The position numbers and the translations under genes are program-made. Source: Phyllostachys edulis (Eukaryota; Streptophyta; Magnoliopsida; Poales; Poaceae). Taken from it: a DNA stretch of 64,000 nt. How positions within the stretch are numbered: position 1 is the stretch's first letter; each line of letters starts with the position of its first letter. The stretch covers positions 36,800,820 to 36,864,819 of the forward strand of contig CM070568.1 in assembly GCA_036346405.1 (NCBI GenBank), written 5' to 3'. Under the pieces are notes generated by a model. The model made no database searches and was not told where the DNA came from. It saw nothing but the letters and a program-made list of their open reading frames with translations. Below, in pieces: positions 1 through 10,422 of this stretch.

Positions 1-925
1 ATCCACGATCTCACCGTACATGAGGTTGGCGATGAAGCATGATGTCAAGTTCCGGTAGGACTGCACTAACTCAGCGACGACACATGTGTGAGGGACCACT
101 ATAGAGCACTTCCAGTAGGTGTCCCACTTAGACTGAAATACGTGCACTCGCTAAGGGCATTCCTCTATGCCACACTTTACGTTGTAGCATCTTGGGGGTA
201 GACTTGATGATTGTGAATGTGTGCCGCACCGATAAGGCCCAAAATTTGACCTCCTCCTACACGGCCTCCTGGCATTTGTACATAGCTTCTTGCCTGATCT
301 TGCTTTGGTCGTACTCCCACGGCACATGGGAGCCTTCGTTGACGGCGAGGTTATCAAACTGGTATGTGTTCCACTCAAATGGAACTGCCTACTGGTCCAC
401 ATCATCTTAGTCATCGGATCCTTCATCTTTTGACAATGCATTGTAGTCTCGGTCTTCGAGATCCATCCTTTGCACTATGGCTTCCAGCTCCTCACCCTCG
501 TCAGCAAGCCCAGTAGCTTGCTTGACTGAAGCAGCTACTTCCGTAGGGTCTTCGTCGACAGCACCAGCAACTCCGAGAGCTTCGGCCATTGTGTGCGCCG
601 CGCTATGGCTGGAGTCTCTGATTTCTTCTTCGGCATCACCACCCCTTTTTGTTCAGCCGCCGATCCAAGAGTGGGCTTGGCATAAGCCTGGGCCAGAAGG
701 ACCAAATTCCACCATCCACACATGACTGCCATGACCTTATTCCCTTCAACTGCACTAACTCCCAATATGTGGGTTGTACTGCTCGGGGGGCATGGCAACT
801 CAATCTCAGATCATACACATCATGGTCCACTTGAAATGTGTGAAACAACCACCACATCATAGCGCCCCATATATGCCCCTCTACTCTTGGCAGGGACACG
901 GTCGCCGATTGGAAATAACACAAAT
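1..925 (-). pseudogene. Mutator-like (MULE) transposase, N-terminal remnant
   Basis: Read on the minus strand, several overlapping frames give pieces of a MULE transposase N-terminus. These are an upstream stretch containing VDHDVYDLRLS, an acidic stretch around 407-589, then VPWEYDQSKIRQEA and VKFWALSVRHTF in one frame and NVKCGIEECP followed by RVHVF, KCSIVVPHTCVV and FIANLMYGEIVD. The CGIEECP...HTC series matches the DNA-binding domain that precedes the MULE catalytic core. A TAG stop at 151-153 falls where the family has tryptophan after ECP, and the frame changes at least twice, so it is broken. The catalytic DDE part would lie left of the window. Family known; the reading across frames is mine. 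Confidence 0.7.
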
Positions 926-1140
926 CAATCCCCTCGGGACCCTACAGAATAGTCCCCGGGCCGTAGTAAATTTTAAATTGATGATGTCCGACATATTTGA
1001 CACACTGCACCATAAAGAACATTCCAACGATTAACCATATATCTAAAACTAGACTACCCACCAAAAAATATTATGTACAACATATTGCACTACGTAACCG
1101 TACATCTAAAACTATGTAATCCATTCGGTTAAAAAAAAAC

Positions 1141-1500
1141 CTAACAGGTGGGCGACCGGACGAGCAACGCTTCGCTAGCTTCTCTCCTCCCCTCTACTCC
1201 TCTCCCTTCCGTCCTTCACTTTTTCTGAATAAAAGTGAATTATGTGCCGAATTTTAGGGTTTCAAGGGTGTTTTATAGGGGTAATGGATTCCTGTTGCCA
1301 GTTCAACTGGCGACAGGAACACTGTTCACTATTTGTTGCCAGTTGAACTGGCGATAGGGAGTTGGACCGGCGACACAGGGGCAACAGGGTCTCTGTCGCC
1401 GTTGAACTGGCGACAGACACCTAGTTTTGTAATTTTTTTGGGTGACTATTTATTTTTGTAATTATCTTTTAAAATAATATTATTTTAAAAAAATTCGAAA
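1141..1500 (-). repeat. Probable MULE terminal region with CGCCAGTT palindromes
   Basis: A pyrimidine-rich stretch (1170-1225) is followed by three palindromic units of the type TGCCAGTTCAACTGGCGACA at about 1297-1428. Equivalent pyrimidine-rich and palindromic DNA occurs in the same order at 47160-47430, and related palindromes at 45228-45290. It lies just upstream of the minus-strand transposase remnant, so it is best read as that element's 5' terminal region. No target duplication was identified. Confidence 0.5.
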
Positions 1501-1744
1501 ATACAGTGCAAACAATTTCTAACAGGTCGATTTGATTTTGATTACCTACTGAAGAAGAAGTGAATGAAATCATACTTTACTAAGAAACTAAGGATTAAGG
1601 AAGAATTAGAAGAAAATTCTGCAAATCAAATCATCTTCCATAGTATAATGGGAAGAGGAGGATTGACAGCACATTTTTCAGGTCTTCTGAAGAGAAAAAG
1701 TTTGACAATAGAGGTTTCATGGGCTCACTCTGCAGCTTTCAGCA

Positions 1745-2890
1745 CAAAATAGTAGTGTGTGGGGTTGCCAGTATGAGGCTTGGCTCATATGAGCGGATGC
1801 AAGTTTCAGGGTGTTGGGTTGTCTGGCTAGGTGGGTGAGCCTAACTCGGCGCATGCAAGATTTCCTCTCAGGCTTGGCCCAAGAGAAACGCTCGAATCGA
1901 GCTTCGCTCCTCAGCTAGGCTCAACTCATGTAGGTGTTGACCAAGTGCGTGGATTCCGCCACTTCTTCCGCTATGCCCTTCCAGCGCCACATAGTCGACC
2001 GAGTCGCCAGCCAAGCCTGCGTCTGCGGCGCCTTGCCCCACGCCGCCCGGAGCACCATCGCTGCCGTGAGGAGCTTCTTCCCCGCCACCAGCCTCACCCC
2101 CGTCTCGCCGTTTTGTCGCTCCGGTGAGTTTCTTGCACTTTTGAGAGTGTTATCGTGTCCTATACCTCCTTAAGTCGTTCCCCTAAATCAATTTCAGTCG
2201 TTCCGCAACACATCGCCAGATTTCATCATCTTCTTCCATTCCGGCCGTTGCACCATCCTCGCCTTGATCTCCTTCTCCGGTGAGTTCCAAGCCAAGTAGA
2301 TCGTGTCATCACGTGTTCCCGACCTTTCTCTACCGGTTCCCCTTCTTGATTCGGTCAATGCGACGTCGTGGAGCCCCCCCCCCCTTCTTCGCCGATGCCA
2401 ATGTTGTCACCCCGCCACCTCGGTCACCCTCCGCCTTCCCTGAAGGACCTAGTGCGACCAAGCATGTCATTGCCGTCGCCCATACTTGCGTTATTTCCTT
2501 GAGCGCCATTGTCACGGGCGCCGCGCGCCACCACCGCTGCCGCCACCTTGGTGAGCTCCGGCCGCGCCACCACCACCTGGAGGATCTCCATGCTGCCGCC
2601 GACGCCGTGCGCCCAAGCCGCTGCCTTGCTTTGTTTCTTTCCTCTGTTCTTTCTCTCTTTGTCCCACTGACTGCTGGACCAACCTGTCATTCTCCTTCCT
2701 TCTTCCTCTATGTGTCCAACCCTGTATTCTCACCACCCACTAGAAAGAGGTGAAGCACACTCTGCCAGATGCAGGCAACCAAACAACATCTCAGCACAGT
2801 CTGGCTCAACAGAAACAGGCAACCAAACAACACACTATTGCATCTACTCAGTCTGGCTAGGGTCGGCCAGGATGACACATGCAGATAAAC
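1745..2890. repeat. Unidentified GC-rich repeat-like segment
   Basis: GC-rich DNA between two short related stretches. The left one (about 1755-1830) has GGATGCAAG and TGTTGGGTTGTCTGG. The right one (about 2765-2870) has GGCAACCAAACAAC twice, roughly the inverse of the left. Several CCGGTGAG strings look like splice donors and may come from captured exons. I recognise no protein in any frame. It may be a non-autonomous DNA element, but no target duplication was seen. Confidence 0.25.
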
Positions 2891-2949
2891 AAACACACTC
2901 TAATAGAACAGACTGCTGCACTCATAGATTGGTCTACAGTGAGCAAGAC

Positions 2950-3852
2950 TGACAAGGGAAGATATGTTTCAGTTAGGTGAGACATGAGAAATTACATACT
3001 GAACTCTTCTTGCCAAAGAGTTAACAGCATTGAACTCTGGTGTTCAAAAGGAATCTGAGAGAAATGAAAAGCAAAGAATCCACCCGGCGGGATTAGCTTC
3101 GCACCTCCAACAGTGGTTCAAAGAGCAATGCCAAGCTATGATGAAAATCGTACTGTCTCAAAGACTGAAACCAAGTGACATTATGCTAGGAAGATCAAGC
3201 AAATGGAACAACACTAATCCCAATTTTCCACTAAACAAATTCTGCATGCACACCCTGCAAATGCAACATACAGCAGTTCATCCAAGTATCCAACGACCAA
3301 CTTTGATCGGATTTGACCCATAAAAGAGAGCAGCAAGCACCAAACATACCAAATTCAGAAAACAGAAAACCTACCCCAAAAAGAAAAGAAAAAGACATCG
3401 TAACCACCGCACACCCACAGGTAAAGCTAAATAATATCCAACATACTTAGATAGTACTTACATAGTTACATAGGCTTACAAAAAAAAAGTGACATAATAG
3501 ATAACATAGGGGACTTCACATGGTATGGATACTGTAAGCTTGCCAAAACCAGAGGGGACACTCCCCCATGAGAAATTGACAACTCACAAGCTTGCAGAGG
3601 CATGTCGACCACAAACATGTATGACAAAGCATGTCTAGGCAAGAACAGAAGGGAGCAAAAAAGAACACTCCTCAAGCTTGCAGGAGCGAGGGCGCCTACC
3701 AGAATAACCTGCTAGCGCATCCCACGAGCGCTGCGAAATCGAAGGAGAGGGGATCCATCTCTCCTTCACATTGTGGGATTGCTTGCCCTATTATTCTATA
3801 TATATCAAGTCTGTTTCTTAGTATTACTACTGTATTAGGGAATAAAATCTTG
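2950..3852. other. 3' flank of the broken ANK-RRM-LOTUS-RING gene, no gene seen
   Basis: A-rich, low-complexity DNA downstream of the minus-strand gene that ends at 3853. It should contain that gene's 3' untranslated region. No domain, repeat or RNA gene was recognised. Confidence 0.4.
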
Positions 3853-4041
3853 TCAACCAAACTTGAAGTGCTCAATCTTGCAGCCACAGACGGTGCAGGT
3901 CTTGAGTAATGTTACTGAAGCCAGGAGGCACCCTCGGCAAGCGATGATGTGCATACAGGGGGAACATCTCACAATCGCCTCAGCTCCACGGCAGACAACC
4001 ATCAGCTGGCACCTTTGAGCCGATACAGGCTCCATGACGCC
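3853..4041 (-). pseudogene. Last exon: second RING-like finger and stop
   Basis: The exon begins after an acceptor reading ATATGCAG and ends with TGA at 3853-3855. It codes for 62 residues that include CQLMVVCRGAEAIVRCSPC, MHIIACRGC and TCTVCGC, a spacing of cysteines and histidine that fits a C3HC4-type RING. The C-terminus is KIEHFKFG. This exon itself is open and undamaged. Confidence 0.75.
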
Positions 4042-4211
4042 CTGCATATTCGGCAATTGATCACACAAATTCAACACAGATCTAGTGAATCAAAAACAAC
4101 ATTAAGCATCCTCATCCTAAACTAATTTTCGAACAGTCTAAAAGATATATACAAAATATTTTTTGACAAAGGGCATCAAAGAAATTTTAACTGTTTGGAG
4201 AATTTTATTAC

Positions 4212-4403
4212 CATGTGTTGGTATGTTTCATCCAGCGCAGGGGAAGACTTGACTCCACTTACAGCAGTGCCACAGATCATGCATGCCCTAACATTGCATC
4301 TCATCATGCAGGCATCACATATCTTATGAAGGCACGGGACAAGCTCCATGGCAGCTTCACAGGATCGACAGATGATGCAGTAATTATTCTTGGGATATGG
4401 AGT
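4212..4403 (-). pseudogene. Penultimate exon: first RING-like finger
   Basis: Exactly 64 codons in phase 0 at both ends, between the acceptor CCTGTAG and the donor ATG|GTAATA. It contains CIICRSCEAAMELVPCLHK, ICDACMMRC and ACMICG, a C3HC4-like arrangement, then a short tail ALDETYQHM. It joins in frame to the last exon, so the two fingers sit next to each other at the C-terminus. The exon is intact. Confidence 0.75.
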
Positions 4404-4491
4404 CTACAGGACAAAGAACTGCATTTGTCGCACATCATTCTGGGCATAACTAACGTAGTAAACAATGTAAATTTCACAAGGGAGCACTTAC

Positions 4492-4640
4492 CAGGTACTT
4501 GTCCCATTGTGAGTGGGAGAAAGAGAATCTCATTTCAGTCTCGCGGCTGCTCGGGGTAACTGCTGCCCTTTCAACCAAGCATGGTGTAGGTCTGGATTCA
4601 ACCAAATCAAGCTTGACCAAGCTCAACCAAATCAGGCTTC
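4492..4640 (-). pseudogene. 3' part of the large exon, after the gypsy insertion
   Basis: This is the end of the large exon that the retrotransposon split. It reads LDLVESRPTPCLVERAA, then RFSFSHSQWDKYL, and ends at a consensus donor CTG|GTAAGT in phase 0. The KPDLVE/LDLVES repeat continues from the other side of the insertion (8972-9130). Rejoining at the 5-bp duplication gives a one-base frame mismatch near 4610, which is a second lesion or a repeat-copy error. Confidence 0.65.
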
Positions 4641-4980
4641 TGTTATGTCCAAACTACATTAGCAAGATCGCAAGAGATTCGACACACATATATGACACAA
4701 AATGGGGATTTGGGAATCAGGAGGAAGACCAGAAAAGGGGGAGAGACGAAGATACTGTTCATTTTCATCGACAATCCCTTATAGCGCGGTCTCCTTTTCT
4801 TAAATCTACTTCCAACAACCTAACTCACTGACCGCTTGCTCCCACTATCGATTAATACATTAATTAAGTTAACTCTCCCGCCAGCTCACCTAAGCTACCG
4901 AAGCTTCTCACCTTGCCGAAAGCTTTTTCTTCATTCCCGCTTCCTCTGTTCTTTCCATGATCGCCACTGTAGTGGTGACA
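4641..4980 (-). repeat. 3' LTR of the chromovirus (full, 340 bp)
   Basis: On the minus strand it begins TGTCACCAC and ends ACATAACA. About 225 bp of it (4756-4980) match 8750-8971. Its outer edge abuts the target duplication GCTTC. Confidence 0.88.
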
Positions 4981-5003
4981 TTGCCTCCCCCTTGAGATCC
5001 AGC

Positions 5004-5633
5004 TTATCCCCAAGCTGGAGCATCTAGAAAACGTTCCTTCAAGACGCTATAATCCTCCCAGGTTGCCATGGTAGTTGGTGACAATTTCCATTTGATCAGA
5101 ATTTGCAGATGAGCGGCATTCCCTTTCTTCACCAAGTGTCGGTCCAGAATTTCCTCCGGCGATAACTCTGACACATCTAATTCTGCTGGAGAAGGTAAAG
5201 TGGAGAACACAGGAGTGTAATCAACAGTGAATGGTTTCAATTGAGATACATGAAAGACGGGGTGAACCTAACTGTTTGCGGGCAATTCCAATCGATATGC
5301 CACTGAGCCAATCTTCTCCAGAATAGTGTAAGGACCGAAGTACTTGAAGGCTAACTTGGGATAGGGGTGATTCACTACCGAGTGTTGAGCATCAGGTTGT
5401 AACTTCAAGAATACTTTGTCTCCGACTTTAAAATCCCAAAAAGAACGTTGTTTATCAGCTGACTGCTTCATGCGGAGTTGAGCCTTTTGCAACTGCTTCT
5501 GTAGCAGATCAGAGAAAAACGTCTGTTCCCGTACCACTTCATCAGCGTCTAAAGACCTTGAAGTAGATAGGGACGACACCAAACTGTAATGAGGGTCAGT
5601 GCCATAGAGTGCTTTAAATGGTGTACATCCCAC
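5004..5633 (-). pseudogene. Integrase C-terminus and chromodomain
   Basis: 5268-5633 carries the GPY/F region (GDKVFLKLQPDAQHSV, KYFGPYTILEKIGSVAYRLE). 5004-5240 then has PEEILDRHLVKKGN, LQILIKWKLSPTTMATWEDY, a chromodomain with the expected W-K-W/TWE pattern. In this family the chromodomain steers integration by reading chromatin marks; here it is a fossil. Confidence 0.8.
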
Positions 5634-5675
5634 AGTTGTGCGATAACACGTATTATACCAATACTATGCTAAAGC

Positions 5676-6423
5676 TTACCAAGAAAACCATTTGGTGGGT
5701 GAAGTCGCCACCGCACATCTCAAATACATTTCTAAACACTGATTGACTCTCTCATTTTGGCCGTCGGACTGAGGGTGATAAGCTGTACTCAAATTCAATT
5801 TAGTGTCACATTGCTTGAACAGCTCTCGCCAAAAACTGCTTGTGAACACTTTGTCCCTGTCAGACACAATAGATTTGGGTATCCCATGTAATTTGACCAC
5901 ATTGTTGAGAAATAGTTTAGCAACTTGGGTGGCAGTGAAAGGGTGCTTCAATGGAAGGAAATGGGCATACTTTGTATATCCGTCAACTACCGCCAGTATG
6001 ACATTATACCCATCTGATTTAGGGAGGCCTTCCACAAAATCCATTGTGATGTCTTGCCATGCTCCCTGTGGTATGGGTAACGGTTGAAGTGATCCAGGAG
6101 TTTTACAGTGTTCATGCTTAGCTTGTTGGCAGACCTGACATTGTTTTATCAATTCTTCAACAGCCTGTTTGAGGCCTTTCCACTGGAATAATTATTTTGA
6201 CTCTATGATAGGTGGCCTACATGCCTGAATGCCCTCCTATGGCTGTGGAGTGAAAGGCTTCAATAATTTTGGTTTGAAGACCTGTGTTAGCACCAATCCA
6301 ATTTTTTCCATTCCTACGAATGAGGCCATTTGACAAGGTGTACCATTGACTATTACTTCCAGAAACAACCAATTCTTGCAATAGTTTCTGAGCTGAAGTA
6401 TCCACCGCATACGAATTCAACAC
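5676..6423 (-). pseudogene. Chromovirus integrase (H2C2 zinc finger and catalytic core)
   Basis: 6217-6423 holds the HH half of the zinc finger (FHSTAIGGHSGM) and 6152 downward the CC half (CQVCQQAKHEHC). The core keeps all three catalytic positions: D in ITMDFVEGLP, D in IVSDRDKVF and E in HPQSDGQNERVNQC. A stop at 5676 ends this frame at KWFSW. Only stops between segments prevent a full reading. Confidence 0.8.
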
Positions 6424-6648
6424 TTCTTAAAGCCACACAGGTTGAACAACTGAAATAGCCTCAAATTCCAGCAACTGACCCACCCTTGACAATGCATCAG
6501 CTGGTGTATTATCTGAACCTTTCTTGTACTGAAATGTGTACTGAAATCCAATGAGTTTAGTCATCTCTTTTCTTTGTAATTTAGATGTTAAGACCTGATC
6601 TTCCAGATGACATAAACTTCTGTGATCTGTTTTAATAGTAAAAGGACC

Positions 6649-6960
6649 TCAGATCAAATAAGATCTCCATCTGTCCACTGCCATCATAATGGCTAATAAC
6701 TTTTTTTTGTATATGGATAATTTCTGGTTTGATGTCCCCAATGCTTTACTATAATAAGCTACTGGATGACCTTCTTGTAATAGCACTGCTCCAATACCTG
6801 AATTACATGCATCAGTTTCGATCACAAATGGCTTGTTGAAATCTGGTAATGTGAGGACAGGTACAATACTCATAGCCAGTTTTAACTTATCAAATGCATC
6901 CTGTGCCTGAACTGTCCATTAAAATCCTCTTTGTTTCTGCAATAGATTAGTAAATGGCTT
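6649..6960 (-). pseudogene. Chromovirus RNase H remnant
   Basis: Contains PVLTLPDFNKPFVIETDACN and GIGAVLLQEGHPVAYYSKAL, the start of the Ty3/gypsy RNase H domain with its first aspartate, then KLLAIMMAVDRWRSYL with the glutamate position replaced. Stops separate it from neighbouring pol parts. Confidence 0.75.
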
Positions 6961-7019
6961 GCCAGCAGACCATAATGTTTCACAAACTTCTTGTAATATC
7001 CAGTTCGACCCAAAAATCC

Positions 7020-7359
7020 TCACAATTCAGTTATGTTTGTAGGAACAGGCCACTGTCTCATTGCTTGTGTTTTAGCTGGATCAGTAGACACCCCTTTGTC
7101 AGATATAATGTGTCCCAAATACTCCAATTGAGGGGAAGCAAATGTGCACTTTGATCTTTTGACATACAATTGATGTTGTTGTAAAACTTGAAATACCAGT
7201 TCCTTTTTCAATCATTTCAACAACTTGTCTTTCTATCTCATCTTTTTGTTGTGGAGAATACCTATAAGGTCTTGTATTCACTGGAGTTGCACCTGGCACC
7301 AAGGATATAGCATCATCATAATTTCTGTATGGTGATAGCTCTGTTGGCTCCTGAAACAC
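7020..7359 (-). pseudogene. Chromovirus reverse transcriptase lacking its core
   Basis: The N-terminal RT signature YRYSPQQKDEIERQVVEMIE is followed almost at once, near 7205, by FQVLQQHQLYVKRSKCTF and LEYLGHIISDKGV, which normally come after the YVDD/FVDD box. The fingers-palm part with the catalytic aspartates is missing, a deletion of several hundred bases. It cannot encode an active RT. Confidence 0.75.
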
Positions 7360-7594
7360 CCTTCAAACCTCTTCAAGATATTCTGAACTTCTATAGTCAA
7401 GACTTCTTCAAGGGGATCAGTATTAGATTCTACCACAGCTGTAGCCCTCAGATCATTACCCTTATGCCATTTGAGTACCTGATCAGTGGACAGTCCTTGA
7501 GGGATAATGCCACTGTCATCCTGTAATCCTTGTAAGCTGGCTAACGGCCCCTTAGAGTCAAATTCAACCTATTTCTGAGCCCAATTACAGTTCA

Positions 7595-8145
7595 TTAGAC
7601 TATGCCTTGTAGCCAGTCCATACCAAGCACTGCGTCATATCCTCCTAAGTTTAAAACCTTTATATTATGCTGGAAGGTATGTCCTTGAATCCACCATGAG
7701 AATCCTTGAAGTTCTGCAGTGCAACTCAACATTTCTCCATTAGCGACTTTCACCAACATGGGTGGTACTTGTTCAGGTTTGACACTCAATTTGTCCACCA
7801 TTTCAGTATTGATGAATGTATGTGAACTACCTGAGTCCAACAACATCGGCATAACCTGTTTACCTACTAGGGCTCTCAATCTGATAGTTCTTACATTTGT
7901 GGTTCTAGCCAATGCATTCAGAGATAAGAACATTTCTTCCCCTGTCTTGGATTCCTCCATAGCTGTAATGACATCCAGCACTCCTTCTGACAAATAAGTT
8001 GGGCTCTCTTCCAGTTCCAGTGCTTTGAGTTGAACTTGGTTAGTACAATGATGTTCAGGTAAGTATTTTTCTCCACAATGAAAACACAGCCCATGAGCAC
8101 TTCTATAAGCCTTTAGATGTTGTGCCTTCCATACATCATTCGAAG
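7595..8145 (-). pseudogene. Chromovirus zinc knuckle and aspartic protease
   Basis: After the CCHC knuckle (CFHCGEKYLPEHHC) the frame holds a retropepsin-like segment with LLDSGSSHTFIN as the DSG active site and VLGMDWLQ as the usual second motif. The frame then stops at 7595, before the RT. Confidence 0.75.
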
Positions 8146-8154
8146 TGAATTTAC

Positions 8155-8744
8155 ATCGAGTGTCCCCCTTCTGACTACCTCCAAACTGTTTGTGTTGTTT
8201 GTTACTATATCTCCCTTGTATTGTATTCCCACCTTCTTAGTTCTGTCAAGTACTCCTTCCTACACACTAGCATAAATTGCTGCCTTGCAGACTGATTTAG
8301 GAATTTGTGTCTCAACCGCTGCTCGGAGCTCATCCTTCAGACCCAACACAAACTGTGTTACCAATATCATTCCACCCACCGAGTTGTCATATAGTCTGAT
8401 ATGGCACACTAGGCGATCAAACTTCTTTTTGTAGTCTTCAACTGTTCCAGTTTGTCTTAACTGCAGTAATTCTCTCATCTTTTCACCTTGCGTGTTGGTT
8501 TCAAATTCTGATAATACAACCTGTTGAAATTGTTTCCAGTCATGCCAAATATTCGATGCCTTATAATCACGGTACCAATGAGCGGCACTATCTACCAAAT
8601 ACATGGTCACAGCAGCTACTTGGAATCCATCTGGAATCTGGTACATCGGAAAAAAATGTTTGGCATTTGTCAATCCAGATTCGAGCATCAATTCCATCGA
8701 ACTTTGGAAAATCCATTTTTGGGATCCAAGTTCTTCTTCCTCTA
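8155..8744 (-). pseudogene. Chromovirus gag remnant
   Basis: Minus strand reads MDFPKFDGIDARIWIDKC, then a capsid-like region with AAHWYRDYKA, FQQVVLSEFE and FDRLVCHIRLYD up to a stop at 8260. Downstream, other frames continue toward a zinc knuckle CFHCGEKYLPEHHC near 8040-8085. It lies immediately downstream of the truncated LTR, so its leader and first residues are probably lost. Confidence 0.75.
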
Positions 8745-8971
8745 GACACTGTTCCTTTTCATCGACAATCCCTTACAGCGCACAGTCGCCTTTTCTTAAA
8801 GCTACTTTCAACAACCTAACTCACTGACCGTTTGGTCGCACTATCGATTAATACATTAGTTAACTCTCCCGCCAGCTCATCTAAGCTGCCGAAGCTTATC
8901 ACTTTGCCGAAAGCGTCTTCTTCATTCCCGCTTCCTCTGTTCTTTCCATGATCGCCACCGCAGCGGTGACA
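8745..8971 (-). repeat. 5' LTR of the chromovirus (truncated)
   Basis: Begins TGTCACCGC on the minus strand and matches the 3' LTR up to GAACAG, then passes directly into gag sequence. The missing third of the LTR plus any primer-binding site were deleted. Confidence 0.85.
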
Positions 8972-10029
8972 GCTTCCTTGTAGATCCAGACCGAACCAAA
9001 TCAGGCTTCCTTGTAGGTCCAGACTCAACCAAATCAGGCTTCCTTATAGGTCCAGATTCAATTTTTTGAGGAAGAGGTTCAGACTCAATCAAATCAGGCT
9101 TTCTTGTAGGTGCGGATTCAATCAAAGCAAGCTTTGTGGTACTGACAGTAATTTCATCCAGTAAGCTACCATTGTCAGTGGAATCACCATCCAGCGGGCT
9201 TTCAGCATTGCCCCTGCTGCACTCATCGCCCTGATGGCTCTGAACATTACTCTCACTGCATGCATCACCCTGCTGACTGTCGGTGTTATGAGGAAAGTCC
9301 TCGGTGATATTGGCGGTAACTGGAGATCTTGGGGACTGATGATCTGAAACTGATTCTGGGAGCTCATCATGATCAAAGGAGTAAGGCTCTAGCAAGGGTA
9401 CGTACTTCGGTCGAGAGAATGGTGGCATTCTGGCAGAAGGACCATGTGTGTTGCAGGGCCATTTCCAACAGGGACTACACACATCCTGCAGATGCTAGGG
9501 AGGGAGCGCATGAAGTCGCTTAGCTTAGGATAACCAATCGCGCCATGATCAAGATCCATTCTGCAAGTTGCTCTGAAATCACCCTTCAGAGAGCTTAATG
9601 GGTACCTCTCTCCAAGTCGTTCAGTTGCATCCATGAGAAATCCTGGAAACCACTTCCTGAATACGAAGAACCAAGATGGGAGGCACTTCTTTGGCAACGG
9701 TCACCGCTTCCGAAGGTTATGTTCCTCAGTTAGTTCACCATCCAGCACACTCTCAGTTACTTTAGGGCACTCCTGGATGTGTTGCCTTAAAGTAGCAGCC
9801 CTCTGGAGCTCTACAGGCAAGGATGCTCTAGCAACAGCATCCTTTATCTCCACTCTCTTCCAAAGCACGCAGACATGATGAGCTTCTTTTGCACTTATCA
9901 TATCCTTCTCTCTTTGAAATTTTACAAAGCCAAAGCCTCGGGACTGCATTCGGTTGCCTATCTTTAACCCAATGACTACTGCTTCCTCCACAGGTCCGAA
10001 TTCAGTGCTGAAGAATTCTCTAAGGTGTT
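8972..10029 (-). pseudogene. Large exon: RRM second half, LOTUS-like domain, repeats
   Basis: The exon starts after the acceptor CTGACAG at 10030 and completes the RRM: EHLREFFSTEFGPVEEAV, then the RNP1 motif RGFGFVKF. A LOTUS/OST-HTH-like domain follows at about 9430-9640 (GERYPLSSLKGDFRA, IGYPKLSDFMRSLPSICRM, THMVLLP). Next comes an acidic serine-rich stretch and copies of RKPDLVES-GPT. An in-frame TGA (9701-9703) stands where CGA would keep the frame open, and a one-base shift lies between THMVLLP and PPFSRPKYVPLL near 9430. The exon is then cut by the gypsy element at 8971. Confidence 0.7.
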
Positions 10030-10127
10030 CTGTCAGAATGGAACAACAAAGAAAGTGTTAAGAGGGACGTAGTATATTAGCTTTTACTTTGTTGAACACA
10101 ACTAATTCAGGATTTATGAGGTTTTAC

Positions 10128-10185
10128 CAGAGTCCACAGAAGGTGGGAGGTCCCCAACAAAGATTTCGCGAGTGTAGTCGTGCTT
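10128..10185 (-). pseudogene. RRM first exon (RNP2)
   Basis: Nineteen codons plus one base, between the acceptor ATTTGCAG and a donor G|GTAAAAC. It codes KHDYTREIFVGDLPPSVDS, where IFVGDL is a standard RNP2 strand of an RNA recognition motif. The leftover G joins the next exon as GAA (E of EHLREFF), so the RRM reads through the splice. Confidence 0.75.
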
Positions 10186-10297
10186 CTGCAAATGATTATG
10201 CTAACAAAATTGCCTTATAAGAACCAGACCATGTGAAGAAAAAGGTATTTGGTGAAATGGACAGAGGATGTTTAGCTTAACCGAGGAAACTTGGAAC

Positions 10298-10382
10298 CTT
10301 GTTTCGGAGCACTCTGCCTCTTACTCTTAGCCCCTTGGGCAGAACAGTTGCTGGACCGAAAATCCCAGTGACCTGCTGATGT
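10298..10382 (-). pseudogene. Basic linker exon before the RRM
   Basis: One base plus 28 codons, reading HQQVTGIFGPATVLPKG then LRVRGRVLRNK, between an acceptor TTGGGCTTAAG and the donor AAG|GTTCC. The length fits exactly between the phase-2 end of the acidic exon and the phase-0 start of the RRM exon, which is the main reason to accept it. The splice sites are weaker than the others. Confidence 0.5.
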
Positions 10383-10422
10383 CTTAAGCCCAATATAGAT
10401 GCAATAATATTCAAAGCAATAT

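Larger units (their letters stand above)
4641..8971 (-). mobile_element. Ty3/gypsy chromovirus, defective, inserted in an exon
   Basis: An LTR at each end and a perfect 5-bp target duplication GCTTC (4636-4640 and 8972-8976) define the element. Minus-strand order is gag, protease, RT, RNase H, integrase, chromodomain, which makes it a chromovirus. A purine tract (CTCAAGGGGGAGGCAA on the minus strand, about 4981-4996) sits next to the 3' LTR. Two internal deletions disable it. The 5' LTR loses about 115 bp of its 3' end together with the primer site, so LTR runs almost directly into gag. The RT also lacks its catalytic core. Several stops interrupt the pol frame. Confidence 0.9.
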
